Source: Cellvibrionales bacterium UBA4451
GTDB lineage: Bacteria; Pseudomonadota; Gammaproteobacteria; Pseudomonadales; Porticoccaceae
Length of the DNA stretch: 64,000 nt
Assembly (NCBI GenBank): GCA_002390285.1
Contig: DGPB01000012.1
Span: 62,001-126,000 of the forward strand
Direction of reading: 5' to 3'
Shown here: piece by piece, positions 16,569 through 25,765 of the stretch
How positions within the stretch are numbered: position 1 is the first letter of the stretch
Layout: each line of letters opens with the position of its first letter
Translations under genes and position numbers: made by a program
Notes under the pieces: model-generated
Databases searched by the model: none
What the model saw: the letters and a program-made list of their open reading frames with translations, nothing else
What the model was told of the DNA's origin: nothing

Positions 16569-16768
16569 AATGCGGCCTCCTGTGCTTGTTTGACCCGCAA
16601 GTATTCATCCAGGGAAGCCGTTGGAAACAAAACACACCGCTTTGTAAACCGGATAGGACAGGGGAAATCTGGGTCGTTGTTTATAAGCCAGTACAGCCTG
16701 GTTTTTGAAATCCCAAGATATACTGCGGCACCGAGTGGCGGCTTGGCCGCGGGGATTGAATCAGACAT
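16565..16768 (-). CDS. AlpA-like helix-turn-helix regulator / excisionase
   Basis: A 67-residue protein with the AlpA/MerR-type winged helix: AAVYLGISKTRLYWLINNDPDFPCPIRFTKRCVLFPTASLDEYLRVK. Such proteins act as recombination directionality factors or activate the integrase of satellites and cryptic prophages. It sits between two coupled small genes with 4- and 8-base overlaps, downstream of the integrase in the same direction. Confidence 0.82.
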   Translation of the reverse strand: MSDSIPAAKPPLGAAVYLGISKTRLYWLINNDPDFPCPIRFTKRCVLFPTASLDEYLRVKQAQEAAL

Positions 16769-17051
16769 GATCGACCCCTCCCTGCAACGGATAAACCGAC
16801 CAGAGCCACTCTGATGGCTCCGGTGTCAACGGGCGTACACAAGCAACAAAAAGCCCCACCCTCCGAAGGTGACGATTAAGCGTTTTTGTGGTGTTTGATA
16901 GGTTCCGAATGCCGGTAGCCATAGAAAGGTTCTGGCTGGTTGCTTCGGGGTGTTCGACCAGGTGCGTCAATAATGACAGCGCTTGACCTGATTTTTTGGG
17001 TACAACGGATAAGGCAGCGTTTAGCTGCTCAGTGGTGATTTCAAGTTCCAT
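16761..17051 (-). CDS. Small island protein with predicted winged helix
   Basis: A 96-residue protein; KKSGQALSLLTHLVEHPEATSQNLSMATGIRNLSNTTKTLNRHLRRVGLFVACVRP reads as a winged-helix DNA-binding domain. It is the first gene of a coupled series (8-base overlap with the AlpA-like gene). It could be a repressor or a replication accessory protein. I do not recognise the family with confidence. Confidence 0.6.
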   Translation of the reverse strand: MELEITTEQLNAALSVVPKKSGQALSLLTHLVEHPEATSQNLSMATGIRNLSNTTKTLNRHLRRVGLFVACVRPLTPEPSEWLWSVYPLQGGVDHV

Positions 17052-17550
17052 AAACTGGACTCTCTTTTATCAAGAGACCAGCCGACCAATTAAAACAATC
17101 GGTTGTAAAATACGGATACAAAATGTATCTTACATACGTTGATCGACTGACCTCGTTCAACAAAAGCCACTATGTAAAAAAGGTGGCCGTTCCTGGGAGA
17201 CCTATCAGGAAAACTCTAAGCCTCGGATGCCGCAAGCACCCGGGGCTTTCTCCTGTTTATCGTCACGCTATCAAGCTCCCTCTTCTTGATAACGTGATAC
17301 AGATTATACTACACGTATACTACATGTAGCATCCAAGCCACTACCAGACACAACATGTTGTGTTTTTTCCGGTAATTTAAACCGGCAAAAAACCGACACA
17401 GAGAGACAGAGAGACACAGCGAGACATGCTCAGAAGCACTCTCAAGCACAAAAATGTTTCAACTCATTGTTTATATGGAGCTTTTTTTCTCACCCGGCTC
17501 TATGACCAGATAAGGGCTTTTAGTCGGAAATACATACATCATCGGGGCGA
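17052..17550. other. Gene-free control region of the island with operators, hairpin and short repeats
   Basis: About 500 bases between the integrase and the coupled small genes. Visible parts: a hairpin AAGCCTCGG (17218-17226) with CCGGGGCTT (17240-17248); two 11-bp direct copies of TATACTACAYG (17305-17315, 17316-17326); a perfect 16-bp palindrome ACACAACATGTTGTGT (17348-17363); an AT-armed hairpin around CCGGTaatttaaACCGG (17369-17385); and an 8-bp GAGACAGA-like tandem run (17395-17427). This should hold the promoter and operators of the small-gene operon. Short open frames here look like chance. Confidence 0.6.
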
Positions 17551-18942
17551 TCAAGAAGCCTCTGCTCCGCTTTCATCCGCATTGTGCGAATTCGTTGCAG
17601 CCACCGATCTGGCGACAATATCCAGTGCTTCCGCTGCCTGATCCGGGCAGAGGTGGCCATAGTGTTCGAGTATCATTTCCGGCCCTTTGTGGCCAACCAG
17701 CTTTGCCACCATAAAGACGCTGACACCGGCGGCTAATAACGCGCTTATAAAGTGGTGTCTAAGGCTGTAAAAGTTCAGGGTGTCCGGTAGCCCTCCAAGC
17801 TCTTTAACGCGCTTCCAGGGCTTTCTATGAGCTTGGCGGCCCATCGTTAAGCCTGTAACTGGAGAAGGGAATACTAACCCGCTTGTGGGGTTTCCTGTGT
17901 CTTTATGCCAGTCGCCCATAACGGCCTTTATCGTGCCATTTAATTTGAGATCAACAACAGTCGGTTTCCTTTGCCTTCTGGCCGCGTGTGCGGTCTTTTC
18001 ACAGACCTTAGTGAGTCGTCCGAAGGTTAGATTCAGTTCTTCCCATTTCAGCGTATACAGGTCGCCAGGACGCAATCCGGTATGAAGTGCCAACAGGCAA
18101 AAGGGAATAAACCAATGGGGATAATTGAGCAGCTCGAGGTCGGGCAAACTTGGCTTGCCATGCTCACGGCTGTTTCTGCGCTGCCGCCTGATTTCTTCGG
18201 CAAACAGGTCTAACCCTTTGTGAATGGCGGAAATCTCATCATGTGCCAGTAACCGGCGTTCTGATTGCTTTGGATCGTACTTGGCCGATTCCTGATCTTT
18301 TAGTTTTGGCTCCAACAGCTTGTGTTTGGCCAACGGGTCAGCATAAATTACGTCATTGTGTACGGCGTGTCTTAAAAGTGTTTTCAGTGCGCCATAGGTT
18401 CGCTTCACTGTTGTATATGTTCTGTCCTGCCCCTCGATTTCTCGCTGCCATATATCAATGTCTGCCTTGTCGATGCTCGCCATATCCCTATCTAGCAGGG
18501 GCGCAAAATGTTTCATCAGCCGTCCATAAGTAGCCTTTGCGTTCTCATACTTCCAAGAGCGCTCCATGTGCGGCTTATAGTAAGTTTCTAAATAATGTCT
18601 AAGGGTGCGGCGCGCTGCGTCTGTAACGGCCTTACGGGCCATCTGGCGGCGGTCTGTTTTATCTGCAAGTGGGTCGATACCCTTGATAACCCAATCGTGG
18701 ACAATTTCAGCGGCGGCTTCAGGTTTGATGTGGGAGTATTTGCCGACAGTAGCAACACGTCGCTTCCCTGTGTTGTCGCTGTATCGATAGCGCCACACTC
18801 CGCCCGTGGAGAGCTTCATCAAATGAAAGCCGGGGATGTTCTTACAGGATAAAACTTCACGCACCTGGGCTTGCTTTAGAAAGCTAGAAGCCTTTGCCAG
18901 TGTTATAGTGGTCAAGTTGATGTGTTGCTTGCCTCGAGCCAT
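17551..18942 (-). CDS. int: Tyrosine recombinase (island integrase)
   Basis: A 463-residue P4-like integrase. The N-terminal part (GFHLMKLSTGGVWRYRYSDNTGKRRVATVGKYS) is the arm-binding domain, followed by a core-binding region and a catalytic domain with R291 (HTGLRPGDL), R395 and H396 in YSLRHHF, H418 in LVGHKG and nucleophile Y428 in EHYGHL. The first histidine of the HxxR box is tyrosine (Y392), a known variant. The gene starts 164 bases from attR and reads inward, so after circularisation its promoter lies beside attP. Together with the tRNA-derived att repeats it explains the island's mobility. Confidence 0.93.
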   Translation of the reverse strand: MARGKQHINLTTITLAKASSFLKQAQVREVLSCKNIPGFHLMKLSTGGVWRYRYSDNTGKRRVATVGKYSHIKPEAAAEIVHDWVIKGIDPLADKTDRRQMARKAVTDAARRTLRHYLETYYKPHMERSWKYENAKATYGRLMKHFAPLLDRDMASIDKADIDIWQREIEGQDRTYTTVKRTYGALKTLLRHAVHNDVIYADPLAKHKLLEPKLKDQESAKYDPKQSERRLLAHDEISAIHKGLDLFAEEIRRQRRNSREHGKPSLPDLELLNYPHWFIPFCLLALHTGLRPGDLYTLKWEELNLTFGRLTKVCEKTAHAARRQRKPTVVDLKLNGTIKAVMGDWHKDTGNPTSGLVFPSPVTGLTMGRQAHRKPWKRVKELGGLPDTLNFYSLRHHFISALLAAGVSVFMVAKLVGHKGPEMILEHYGHLCPDQAAEALDIVARSVAATNSHNADESGAEAS

Positions 18943-19105
18943 TCCCTTTTATCCTATAGGCGGGGGTCTGGATTTCCGGCTTCGTGTAGCCGATCTGTAG
19001 ACAAATAGTACACACGTTATGGGGCTATGGCAAACTATCACAAACTATTAGTAACTATAAATCAATACGTTATGGAATATATGCCGATTAAAAAACGGTC
19101 ATTTT

Positions 19106-19154
19106 TGCCCTCCGGAGGCAGAGGTCAGAGGTTCGAATCCTCTCGGGTGCGCCA
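19106..19154. repeat. attR: right copy of the 49-bp island direct repeat
   Basis: It is identical over 49 bases to the 3' part of tRNA-Arg (7290-7338). It lacks the 5' half of the tRNA, so it is not a second tRNA gene. Confidence 0.95.
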
Positions 19155-19248
19155 ATTACGCTAGAAATAAACAGCGTTTTGGTGAGTCTCTTGAGCGACG
19201 AAATATGCCTTTCTGACAGTCCGCGCATCACTGGGTCAAATAACCTAG

Positions 19249-19422
19249 AGGTTATTTCATAAAAAAACTCGCTCCGGAGAAATTAAAAACTTCACAGGTA
19301 TTGACGACCCCTACGAAGCCCCGGAAAATCCTGAAATTCATTTACATACCGACCAAATGATGCTGAATGAAGAAGTTGAGATCATTATCCACTACCTTGA
19401 AAACAATGGTTTTCTGGAGTAA
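19249..19422 (+). pseudogene. cysC: C-terminal remnant of adenylylsulfate kinase (cysC)
   Basis: After a TAG at 19246-19248 the frame encodes about 57 residues that match the end of APS kinase: RSGEIKNFTGIDDPYEAPENPEIHL, then a typical C-terminal helix ending NNGFLE. The P-loop and the rest of the enzyme are missing. It lies 104 bases before sat, its usual partner, and about 95 bases after attR. An 18-bp inverted repeat AATAACCT-AG-AGGTTATT (19239-19256) marks the truncated edge. The intact cysC portion is not in this window. Confidence 0.82.
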
Positions 19423-19526
19423 GGGATTTCTGGCGGGCAGGTAGCTTCTCGTCATATAGCCACCCCATTAATCAAACGTCCGACTAACGAAATAAATAGC
19501 CAAGCCCAACCACAGGAGAATCCATA

Positions 19527-20717
19527 GTGATTAAGCCCCACGGCTCAGACACATTGAACCCGTTATTTGTATACGATACGGAAAAACATCATCAACTTAT
19601 GCACGAAGCAGAGTCTCTACCTACGCTGATGCTCAACTCTGCTGCGGCTGCGAATGCTGTGATGCTGGGGGCTGGTTACTTTAATCCACTCGAAGGCTAC
19701 ATGAATTTGGCTGACTCACTGAGTGTTGCTGAAAATCTGCACACCACTGATGGTCTGTTCTGGCCTACGCCTGTCATCAACCTGACCCATGACATCAGCG
19801 GTATTGAAGGCGCCTCGCAAATTGCCCTACGCGACCCCGATACCGAGGGTAATCCGGTAATGGCCATCATGGACGTAGATAAGATAGAAACCGTCACCGA
19901 TGAGCAGATTCAAGGAATGGCCAAGGAGATTTTTGGCACACTTGACCCGGAACACCCCGGTGTAGCGACCTTTACCAGCCTGGGTAATTACTTAATCTCT
20001 GGCAAAATCCAGGTATTAAGCTTTAGCTATTTCCAGAACGATTTTCCGGATACGTTCCGTACCGCAGTAGAAATGCGCAATGAAATCACCGAACGCGGTT
20101 GGGAAAGAGTGGTGGCTTTCCAAACACGAAACCCGATGCACCGCGCCCATGAAGAGCTTTGCCGCATGGCCATGGAGCGCCTTGGCGCCGATGGTGTCGT
20201 AGTTCATATGCTGCTAGGACAGCTAAAAAAAGGGGATATTCCTGCACCCGTCCGCGATGCCTGTATCCGCAAAATGGTAGAACTCTACTTCCCGAAAAAT
20301 TCAGTCATGGTAACGGGCTACGGTTTTGACATGCTCTACGCTGGGCCACGCGAAGCCGTTCTCCACGCCGTTTTCCGTCAAAACATGGGCGCTACGCACT
20401 TGATTGTAGGTCGTGACCACGCAGGTGTTGGCGACTACTACGGTGCTTTTGATGCACAAACAATCTTCGATGAAAAAGTGCCCGCTGGCGCATTGGATAT
20501 TGAAATCTTCCGTGCTGACCACACCGCCTACTCCAAAAAGCTAAACCGGGTAGTGATGATGAACGAAGCAAAAGACCATGAAAAAGACGATTTTGTTATC
20601 CTTTCCGGCACCAAAGTCCGTCAGATACTGGGAGAAGGTATTGCTCCGCCTCCCGAGTTTTCTCGCCCTGAAGTTGCCAAAATTCTGATGGACTACTATC
20701 AATCTGAAAACGGATAA
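19527..20717 (+). CDS. sat: Sulfate adenylyltransferase (ATP sulfurylase, Sat type)
   Basis: It forms adenylylsulfate from ATP and sulfate, the first step of sulfate assimilation (or the last step of sulfur oxidation in some organisms). The 396-residue protein has the signatures QTRNPMHRAHEEL, GRDHAGVGDYYG and LSGTKVRQIL, and is the single-chain Sat, not the CysD/CysN type. It starts with GTG at 19527, with AGGAG 8 bases upstream. The adjacent cysC remnant shows that this was once a cysC-sat locus. Confidence 0.93.
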   Translation: MIKPHGSDTLNPLFVYDTEKHHQLMHEAESLPTLMLNSAAAANAVMLGAGYFNPLEGYMNLADSLSVAENLHTTDGLFWPTPVINLTHDISGIEGASQIALRDPDTEGNPVMAIMDVDKIETVTDEQIQGMAKEIFGTLDPEHPGVATFTSLGNYLISGKIQVLSFSYFQNDFPDTFRTAVEMRNEITERGWERVVAFQTRNPMHRAHEELCRMAMERLGADGVVVHMLLGQLKKGDIPAPVRDACIRKMVELYFPKNSVMVTGYGFDMLYAGPREAVLHAVFRQNMGATHLIVGRDHAGVGDYYGAFDAQTIFDEKVPAGALDIEIFRADHTAYSKKLNRVVMMNEAKDHEKDDFVILSGTKVRQILGEGIAPPPEFSRPEVAKILMDYYQSENG

Positions 20718-20763
20718 CTAGCACGAAGTTAGGGGGTGTAGATGCACCGCCTACTCTCAGCAG

Positions 20764-20813
20764 TTTTTATTCCTTATACTTTTTATCCCTCATACTTTTT
20801 TTACCCCAATGAC
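20764..20813. repeat. Tandem repeat (16, 16, 18 bp) running into the DHH gene start codon
   Basis: Units TTTTTATTCCTTATAC (20764), TTTTTATCCCTCATAC (20780) and a third diverged copy (20796) are in direct tandem. The third copy contains the ATG at 20809. Confidence 0.7.
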
Positions 20814-21792
20814 CGGTAGCACAATGCCCGATTTCGATGTGTTTAATGGTGATGCTGATGGCATCTGTGCCCTCACCCAACTCAGGTTAGCCGAGCCCCG
20901 TGAAGCTACACTCATTACTGGGGTAAAACGGGATATCAATCTGCTAAAACACGTTAACGCTAAACGTGGTGACCGGGTCACTGTCCTCGATATATCTATG
21001 GATAAAAACGGTACTGACTTAGCACGGCTATTGGCCGCCGGTGCAGCTATTTTTTATGTGGATCATCACTTTTCTGGAGACATTCCGGTTTCACCCAAGC
21101 TAACCGCTATCATCAACGAAGCATCCGACGTCTGTACCAGCCTACTGATCAATAATCACCTCAACGGTGCCCATACAGCCTGGGCCGTGGTCGGTGCCTT
21201 TGGTGACAACCTGAACAAAAGTGCCCAGGGCCTCGCCAAAAATCTAGATATCAATGAAGTCGAGCTAAGAAAACTGCAAAATCTCGGTATCTATATTAAC
21301 TATAACGGCTACGGGTCGAATCTTGACGATTTGCACTTTAAGCCCGACGAGCTATTTAAGCTTGTCAGTACCTACGCCAACCCACTGGACTTTATCAGTG
21401 GTAGCCCTGAGCACTTCGATAAGCTCGAGAATGGCTATCACGCAGATATGTCCTCTGCCAAAAATATTAAACCGGACAGCGCCACCACACAAACAGCGAT
21501 ATTCTCCCTGCCCAACCAGCCTTGGGCCAGACGTGTCAGTGGTGTTTTTAGTAACAATCTAACCAATGATCACCCGAATCGGGCCCACGCCGTATTAACC
21601 GATAAGAGCAATGGCCACTATTTGGTGAGCGTACGTGCGCCCTTGAACAACAAGAAAGGTGCCGCTGACCTTTGCCGACAATTCCCCACTGGCGGTGGCA
21701 GAGAGTCCGCCGCAGGCATTAACAATTTACCCCATCATTTACTCAATGATTTTATCAAAGCATTTGAGGAAAGCTACGCTCCATCCTGTTAA
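20809..21792 (+). CDS. DHH-family phosphoesterase
   Basis: A 327-residue protein of the DHH superfamily, which hydrolyses phosphoesters or oligonucleotides with two metal ions. Visible motifs are NGDADGICA (motif I), VLDISMDKNG, the DHH signature VDHHFSGD and a C-terminal DHHA1-like glycine-rich end FPTGGGRESAAG. The start is either the ATG at 20809 or the ATG at 20824 (MPDFDVFNGDADG); neither has a clear ribosome site. Its place after sat could link it to nucleotide by-products of sulfate activation (3'-phosphoadenosine phosphate), but this is only a guess. Confidence 0.85.
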   Translation: MTGSTMPDFDVFNGDADGICALTQLRLAEPREATLITGVKRDINLLKHVNAKRGDRVTVLDISMDKNGTDLARLLAAGAAIFYVDHHFSGDIPVSPKLTAIINEASDVCTSLLINNHLNGAHTAWAVVGAFGDNLNKSAQGLAKNLDINEVELRKLQNLGIYINYNGYGSNLDDLHFKPDELFKLVSTYANPLDFISGSPEHFDKLENGYHADMSSAKNIKPDSATTQTAIFSLPNQPWARRVSGVFSNNLTNDHPNRAHAVLTDKSNGHYLVSVRAPLNNKKGAADLCRQFPTGGGRESAAGINNLPHHLLNDFIKAFEESYAPSC

Positions 21793-21879
21793 AAAAACTG
21801 CTTCATCTCATCACCAGTTGCCACCACGACCAGCGAAGGATACTGTTTACCTTATACCTTTCAAGGCTTGGAAATACCC

Positions 21880-22623
21880 ATGACTGAACATGTAAGGCTT
21901 GAGTTAACAGATCGTATTCTAAGTATTTTTCTCAACCGCCCGGACAAGAAGAATGCCCTGACCCAGGAAATGTATACCGTACTGGCCAATGCATTTAATA
22001 AAGCCACTAATGACCACAGTATCAAGTCAGTTCTTATTACTGGCGGCAATAATTTTTCAGCCGGAAATGACCTCAATGATTTCCTAAAAAACCCCACTGA
22101 AATTCTCACTAGCCCTTTAGGTGATTTTATTCAGGCGCTGGCCAGCTGCACCAAACCGGTTGTTGCTGCGGTAGATGGCTTTGCGGTGGGAATCGGCACC
22201 ACTATGCTATTGCACTGTGATCTTGTTTACTGCACGGATCGCACTACATTTATACTGCCTTTTGTGAATCTTGGCTTAGTACCAGAATTTGGCTCTACCC
22301 TGTTATTACCTAACCTGGCTGGCAACCAATTGGCTGCAGAATTACTCATGCTTGGCGAACCCTTTAATGCAGAGAAAGCCCAGAGAGCGGGACTCATTAA
22401 CGGCGTCTGCGAACCAGAACAATTACTAAAGAACGCCAAAATTATTGCCGAGAAACTGGCGGCAAAACCAGCCAAAGCCCTACAACAAACCAAGATGCTA
22501 CTCCGACAAGTTATAGAACCATTGAATGAACGCATTACTCGTGAGGCAAACCTTTTTCATGAGCGCCTTTGCTCCGATGAAGCGGTGACCGCCATGCAAG
22601 CTATTATCGAGAAGAGGCAATAA
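21880..22623 (+). CDS. Enoyl-CoA hydratase/isomerase (crotonase) family protein
   Basis: A 247-residue crotonase-fold protein: FLNRPDKKNALTQEMY at the start, the oxyanion-hole segments SAGNDLNDF and AAVDGFAVGIGTTMLLHCDLVY, and FVNLGLVPEFGST. Glutamates of classical hydratases are not both obvious, so isomerase or another CoA reaction is possible. The ATG at 21880, with GGAAA upstream, is preferred over a TTG at 21868. Its stop overlaps the ATG of the following oxidase gene (TAATG), which indicates one operon. Confidence 0.85.
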   Translation: MTEHVRLELTDRILSIFLNRPDKKNALTQEMYTVLANAFNKATNDHSIKSVLITGGNNFSAGNDLNDFLKNPTEILTSPLGDFIQALASCTKPVVAAVDGFAVGIGTTMLLHCDLVYCTDRTTFILPFVNLGLVPEFGSTLLLPNLAGNQLAAELLMLGEPFNAEKAQRAGLINGVCEPEQLLKNAKIIAEKLAAKPAKALQQTKMLLRQVIEPLNERITREANLFHERLCSDEAVTAMQAIIEKRQ

Positions 22624-23996
22624 TGCTCCATATATTAGATAAAATTTTGGCGCTGCTAGGCCCTAAAGGTGTTCTCGTTGAGGGAAGAAGTACTAGGGCT
22701 ACCGATGGATGGGGCGCGCAAGAATGCTTGGCTCCCGCGATTATCCGCCCGACAAATACCAAAGAACTCAGCGAGGTCATGAAGCTCTGTTATGCCCAAG
22801 GACAAAAAGTGGTGACCCATGGTGGTTGCACCAATATGACACGAGGCTGCACCACTGGGGAAAATGAGCTGGCCATTTCAATGGAAAGAATGACTGCTAT
22901 TGAATCGGTAGATATTACCAACCGAACCATGACTGTTCAGGCAGGGGTTTCTCTACAAACGGTACAAGAAACGGCTGAAACCAATGACCTATTTTTTGCC
23001 CTAGATCTGGGTGCACGTGGCACCGCGACCATTGGCGGTAATATCGCCACCAATGCGGGAGGCAATCAGGTGATCCGCTATGGAATGGCACGAGAACAAG
23101 TGCTTGGGCTGGAGGTCGTCCTGGCAGATGGCCGCATTCTTAGTTCAATGAACCAAATGTTAAAAAACAATGCGGGGTACGACCTCAAACATTTATTTAT
23201 TGGCAGCGAGGGGACACTAGGCATTATCACTAGGGCAGTATTAAGATTGAGGCCAGAGATGCCAAGCTGTACCACGGCATTAGTGGCTACGGATAAATTC
23301 TCTCACATGCCACGCTTACTGAATCATATGGAACAGGCACTTGGGGGGAAACTCAGTGCCTTCGAAACCCTGTGGAAAAGTTATTACAGCATAGCCTCTC
23401 GGGGCTACAATCAGGGACAACCACCACTAAATGATCAATACCCGTTTTATATTCTGATTGAAAGCAGTGGTGCAAATACAGAATCAGATAAGCCGCAGTT
23501 TCTCGAGGCTCTGGAAAGCGCCCTATCACAAGGACTTATTGTGGATGCAGTATTAGCCGAATCCGGCCCGCAACAGCAAGCAATGTGGGCTATAAGGGAC
23601 AACATTCCAGCACTGGACACTTATCAGCCGCTTGTTCTATTCGATATCAGTCTTCCCATCAGCGAGATGGAAGCTTACCTAGATGATATGCACCGAAATT
23701 TGGCTACCATAGACGACAAGCTCTTTGTAGCAACGCTCGGTCACTTAGGCGATGGAAATCTACACGTGGCGGTGGAGTTGGGAAATGATACAAAAAACAG
23801 GAAGCTCGCTATTGAGGAAGCAATCTATTTACCCCTTCAACAACGACAAGGATCGATATCAGGTGAACATGGTATTGGTTTGGAGAAAAAACCCTACCTA
23901 CACCTTAGCCGTAGTGAAAATGAGATTGAGGTAATGAAGCAATTAAAGACACTATTTGATCCGACCTGCATACTTAATTGCGGCAAGGTAATTTAA
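22623..23996 (+). CDS. FAD-binding oxidase / GlcD-type 2-hydroxyacid dehydrogenase
   Basis: A 457-residue flavoprotein of the GlcD/VAO family. The PP-loop FAD domain is seen in VVTHGGCTNMTRGC and TIGGNIATNAGGNQVIRYG...VLGLEVVLADG, and the C-terminal domain in GHLGDGNLHVAVE and SGEHGIGLEKKPYL. These enzymes oxidise D-lactate, D-2-hydroxyglutarate or glycolate. The substrate is not defined. It is translationally coupled to the crotonase gene upstream. Confidence 0.88.
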   Translation: MLHILDKILALLGPKGVLVEGRSTRATDGWGAQECLAPAIIRPTNTKELSEVMKLCYAQGQKVVTHGGCTNMTRGCTTGENELAISMERMTAIESVDITNRTMTVQAGVSLQTVQETAETNDLFFALDLGARGTATIGGNIATNAGGNQVIRYGMAREQVLGLEVVLADGRILSSMNQMLKNNAGYDLKHLFIGSEGTLGIITRAVLRLRPEMPSCTTALVATDKFSHMPRLLNHMEQALGGKLSAFETLWKSYYSIASRGYNQGQPPLNDQYPFYILIESSGANTESDKPQFLEALESALSQGLIVDAVLAESGPQQQAMWAIRDNIPALDTYQPLVLFDISLPISEMEAYLDDMHRNLATIDDKLFVATLGHLGDGNLHVAVELGNDTKNRKLAIEEAIYLPLQQRQGSISGEHGIGLEKKPYLHLSRSENEIEVMKQLKTLFDPTCILNCGKVI

Positions 23997-24111
23997 CCAC
24001 CATCAAGACAACCAACCTCTGAAAATAAATACTTAACCCTTCAAACACTTAATTTTTAAAAAAAGTATTCATCTAAAAAAACAAAACTCATACCGGATCT
24101 AGCTCCGGCCT

Positions 24112-24516
24112 TTATACTTGTTCTAACTCTACAAGCGTGCCACAAAAGTCCTTCGGGTGAAGAAACAGAACGGGCTTGCCATGAGCTCCAATCTTAGGTT
24201 CGCCCTGCCCAAGAACCCTTGCCCCTTCAGCCACTAGCTTATCTCTTGCGGCAAGAAGATCATCAACCTCATAACAAATATGATGCATACCTCCATCAGG
24301 GTTGCGTTCAAGAAATTTAGCCACGGGCGAGCTAACACCGATAGGCAATAACAATTCTATTTTTGTGTTCGCTAGTTCCACAAACACCACACGAACACCA
24401 TGTTCTGGTAGGTCTTTGGGTTCTGACGTTTTCGCGCCCAACGCATAACGATACGTGTCTACGGCTTTATCCAGATTTGGGACCACAATGGCTACATGGT
24501 TAAGGTTTCCAATCAT
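24112..24516 (-). CDS. mce: Methylmalonyl-CoA epimerase
   Basis: A 134-residue glyoxalase-fold epimerase that interconverts (S)- and (R)-methylmalonyl-CoA. Typical sequence: NHVAIVVPNLDKAVDTYRYALGA at the start, IELLLPIG, and HHICYEVDDL with metal-binding histidine, ending HPKDFCGTLVELEQ. It is the last gene of a five-gene minus-strand cluster (mutase, pccB, pccA, meaB, mce) that turns propionyl-CoA into succinyl-CoA. The intergenic distance to meaB is 72 bases. Confidence 0.93.
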   Translation of the reverse strand: MIGNLNHVAIVVPNLDKAVDTYRYALGAKTSEPKDLPEHGVRVVFVELANTKIELLLPIGVSSPVAKFLERNPDGGMHHICYEVDDLLAARDKLVAEGARVLGQGEPKIGAHGKPVLFLHPKDFCGTLVELEQV

Positions 24517-24588
24517 GCTATTCTCTTTTTGTATGGCATTGGTTCTCTCAGTTTTTTCTTACGCTAAGTCTCGCTCTTGCAACAAAAA

Positions 24589-25566
24589 CTATTGTCGAAA
24601 GGCATCAATTAGTTTTCTTGCCGCAATCGTCGGCGGTATCTTTCCTTCAATCACGTCGCATTCCAACGTTTTGACCAAGGCCTTGACGGCTTTATTCTCT
24701 TTTAATTCTGTTAACAAAGCGTCGGCGGTTTCACTCCACATCCACGCACAAGCCTGTGCAGCGCGACGTGAGGTTATTTCACCGGCATTTCCGAGTAGTT
24801 CACGATACTCTTCTACCGTTTGCCAAACCTCATCAACACCTTGTTTTTTAAGCGCTGACAGTGCTTGTACTCGGGCCTGCCAATGGCGACTTCTAGGATG
24901 CAAAAAATGCATAGCCATTTGGTAGTCTGCTACCGTACGGCCAGCCGCTGCCTGCTGATCACCATCGGACTTATTAACCAACACCAGATCAGCAAGCTCC
25001 ATAATGCCACGCTTAATGCCCTGCAACTCGTCTCCACCACCTGGCAACAGTAACAACAGAAACATATCTGTCATTTCCGCCACAGCGGTTTCTGATTGTC
25101 CTACACCCACGGTTTCCACAAAAATCACATCAAAGCCCGCCGCTTCACAAAGCAATAGGGTTTCACGTGTTCTTCTGGTGACACCACCCAAGGTCTTACC
25201 AGCGGGAGATGGCCGAATATAGGCGTTAGGGTTGCGCGACAACGTCTCCATCCGGGTTTTGTCACCGAGAATAGAACCTCCGCTCACCGAGGAGGTGGGA
25301 TCCACAGCCAATACAGCGACGCGATGCCCCTGGTCAATGACATGGTTACCAAAAGATTCGATGAACGTGGATTTACCGACACCTGGCACACCCGAAATAC
25401 CAAGCCTGATGGAATTTCCTGTATGAGGCATGATGAGTTCTAGCAACTGAGCTGCCGGCTCTCGGTGCGTGGGATGCGTTGACTCAACCAAGGTTATGCA
25501 CTTAGCCAAAGCACGTCGATCACCCCGTTGAAGGCTGTCTGCAAGTTCGTATGGGGTCATCGTCAA
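24589..25566 (-). CDS. meaB: MeaB/ArgK GTPase, methylmalonyl-CoA mutase chaperone
   Basis: A 325-residue G3E-type GTPase that loads and protects the B12 cofactor of methylmalonyl-CoA mutase. The P-loop is GVPGVGKST, the Mg site is AVDPTSSVSGGSILGDKTRM, and NKSDG is the base-specificity motif. Its place between pccA and mce fits the mutase pathway. Upstream, 25640-25745 contains loosely repeated CTAGCACATC/CTTAGCACAT copies. Confidence 0.93.
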   Translation of the reverse strand: MTMTPYELADSLQRGDRRALAKCITLVESTHPTHREPAAQLLELIMPHTGNSIRLGISGVPGVGKSTFIESFGNHVIDQGHRVAVLAVDPTSSVSGGSILGDKTRMETLSRNPNAYIRPSPAGKTLGGVTRRTRETLLLCEAAGFDVIFVETVGVGQSETAVAEMTDMFLLLLLPGGGDELQGIKRGIMELADLVLVNKSDGDQQAAAGRTVADYQMAMHFLHPRSRHWQARVQALSALKKQGVDEVWQTVEEYRELLGNAGEITSRRAAQACAWMWSETADALLTELKENKAVKALVKTLECDVIEGKIPPTIAARKLIDAFRQ

Positions 25567-25726
25567 CGTTCAACCTCCCTTAACATGGTGATGGATGAGC
25601 ACATTGTATTCTATATCCTAACGGCCACATCGATCCTTCCACATGAAAACTAGCACATCGAACTTAGCACATAACACAAAGGGCAAGCTTAGCGACAACT
25701 AAGCAACGGGGAATCGCTTCCTCTAT

Positions 25727-25765
25727 TTATTCAAACTCGATCCAATCACTCAAACTCAATAATTG
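25727..25765. repeat. Two 19-bp copies over the pccA stop codon
   Basis: TCAAACTC occurs at 25731 and 25750, exactly 19 bases apart. On the minus strand the first copy encodes the last residues and stop of pccA (GAG TTT GAG TGA), and the second repeats them as GAG TTT GAA TAA. Confidence 0.6.

Noticed and set aside
17123..17641. Short plus-strand frames in the island control region (17123-17329, 17426-17641)
   Set aside because: No ribosome site, no recognisable composition, and they overlap operators or the integrase in antisense.
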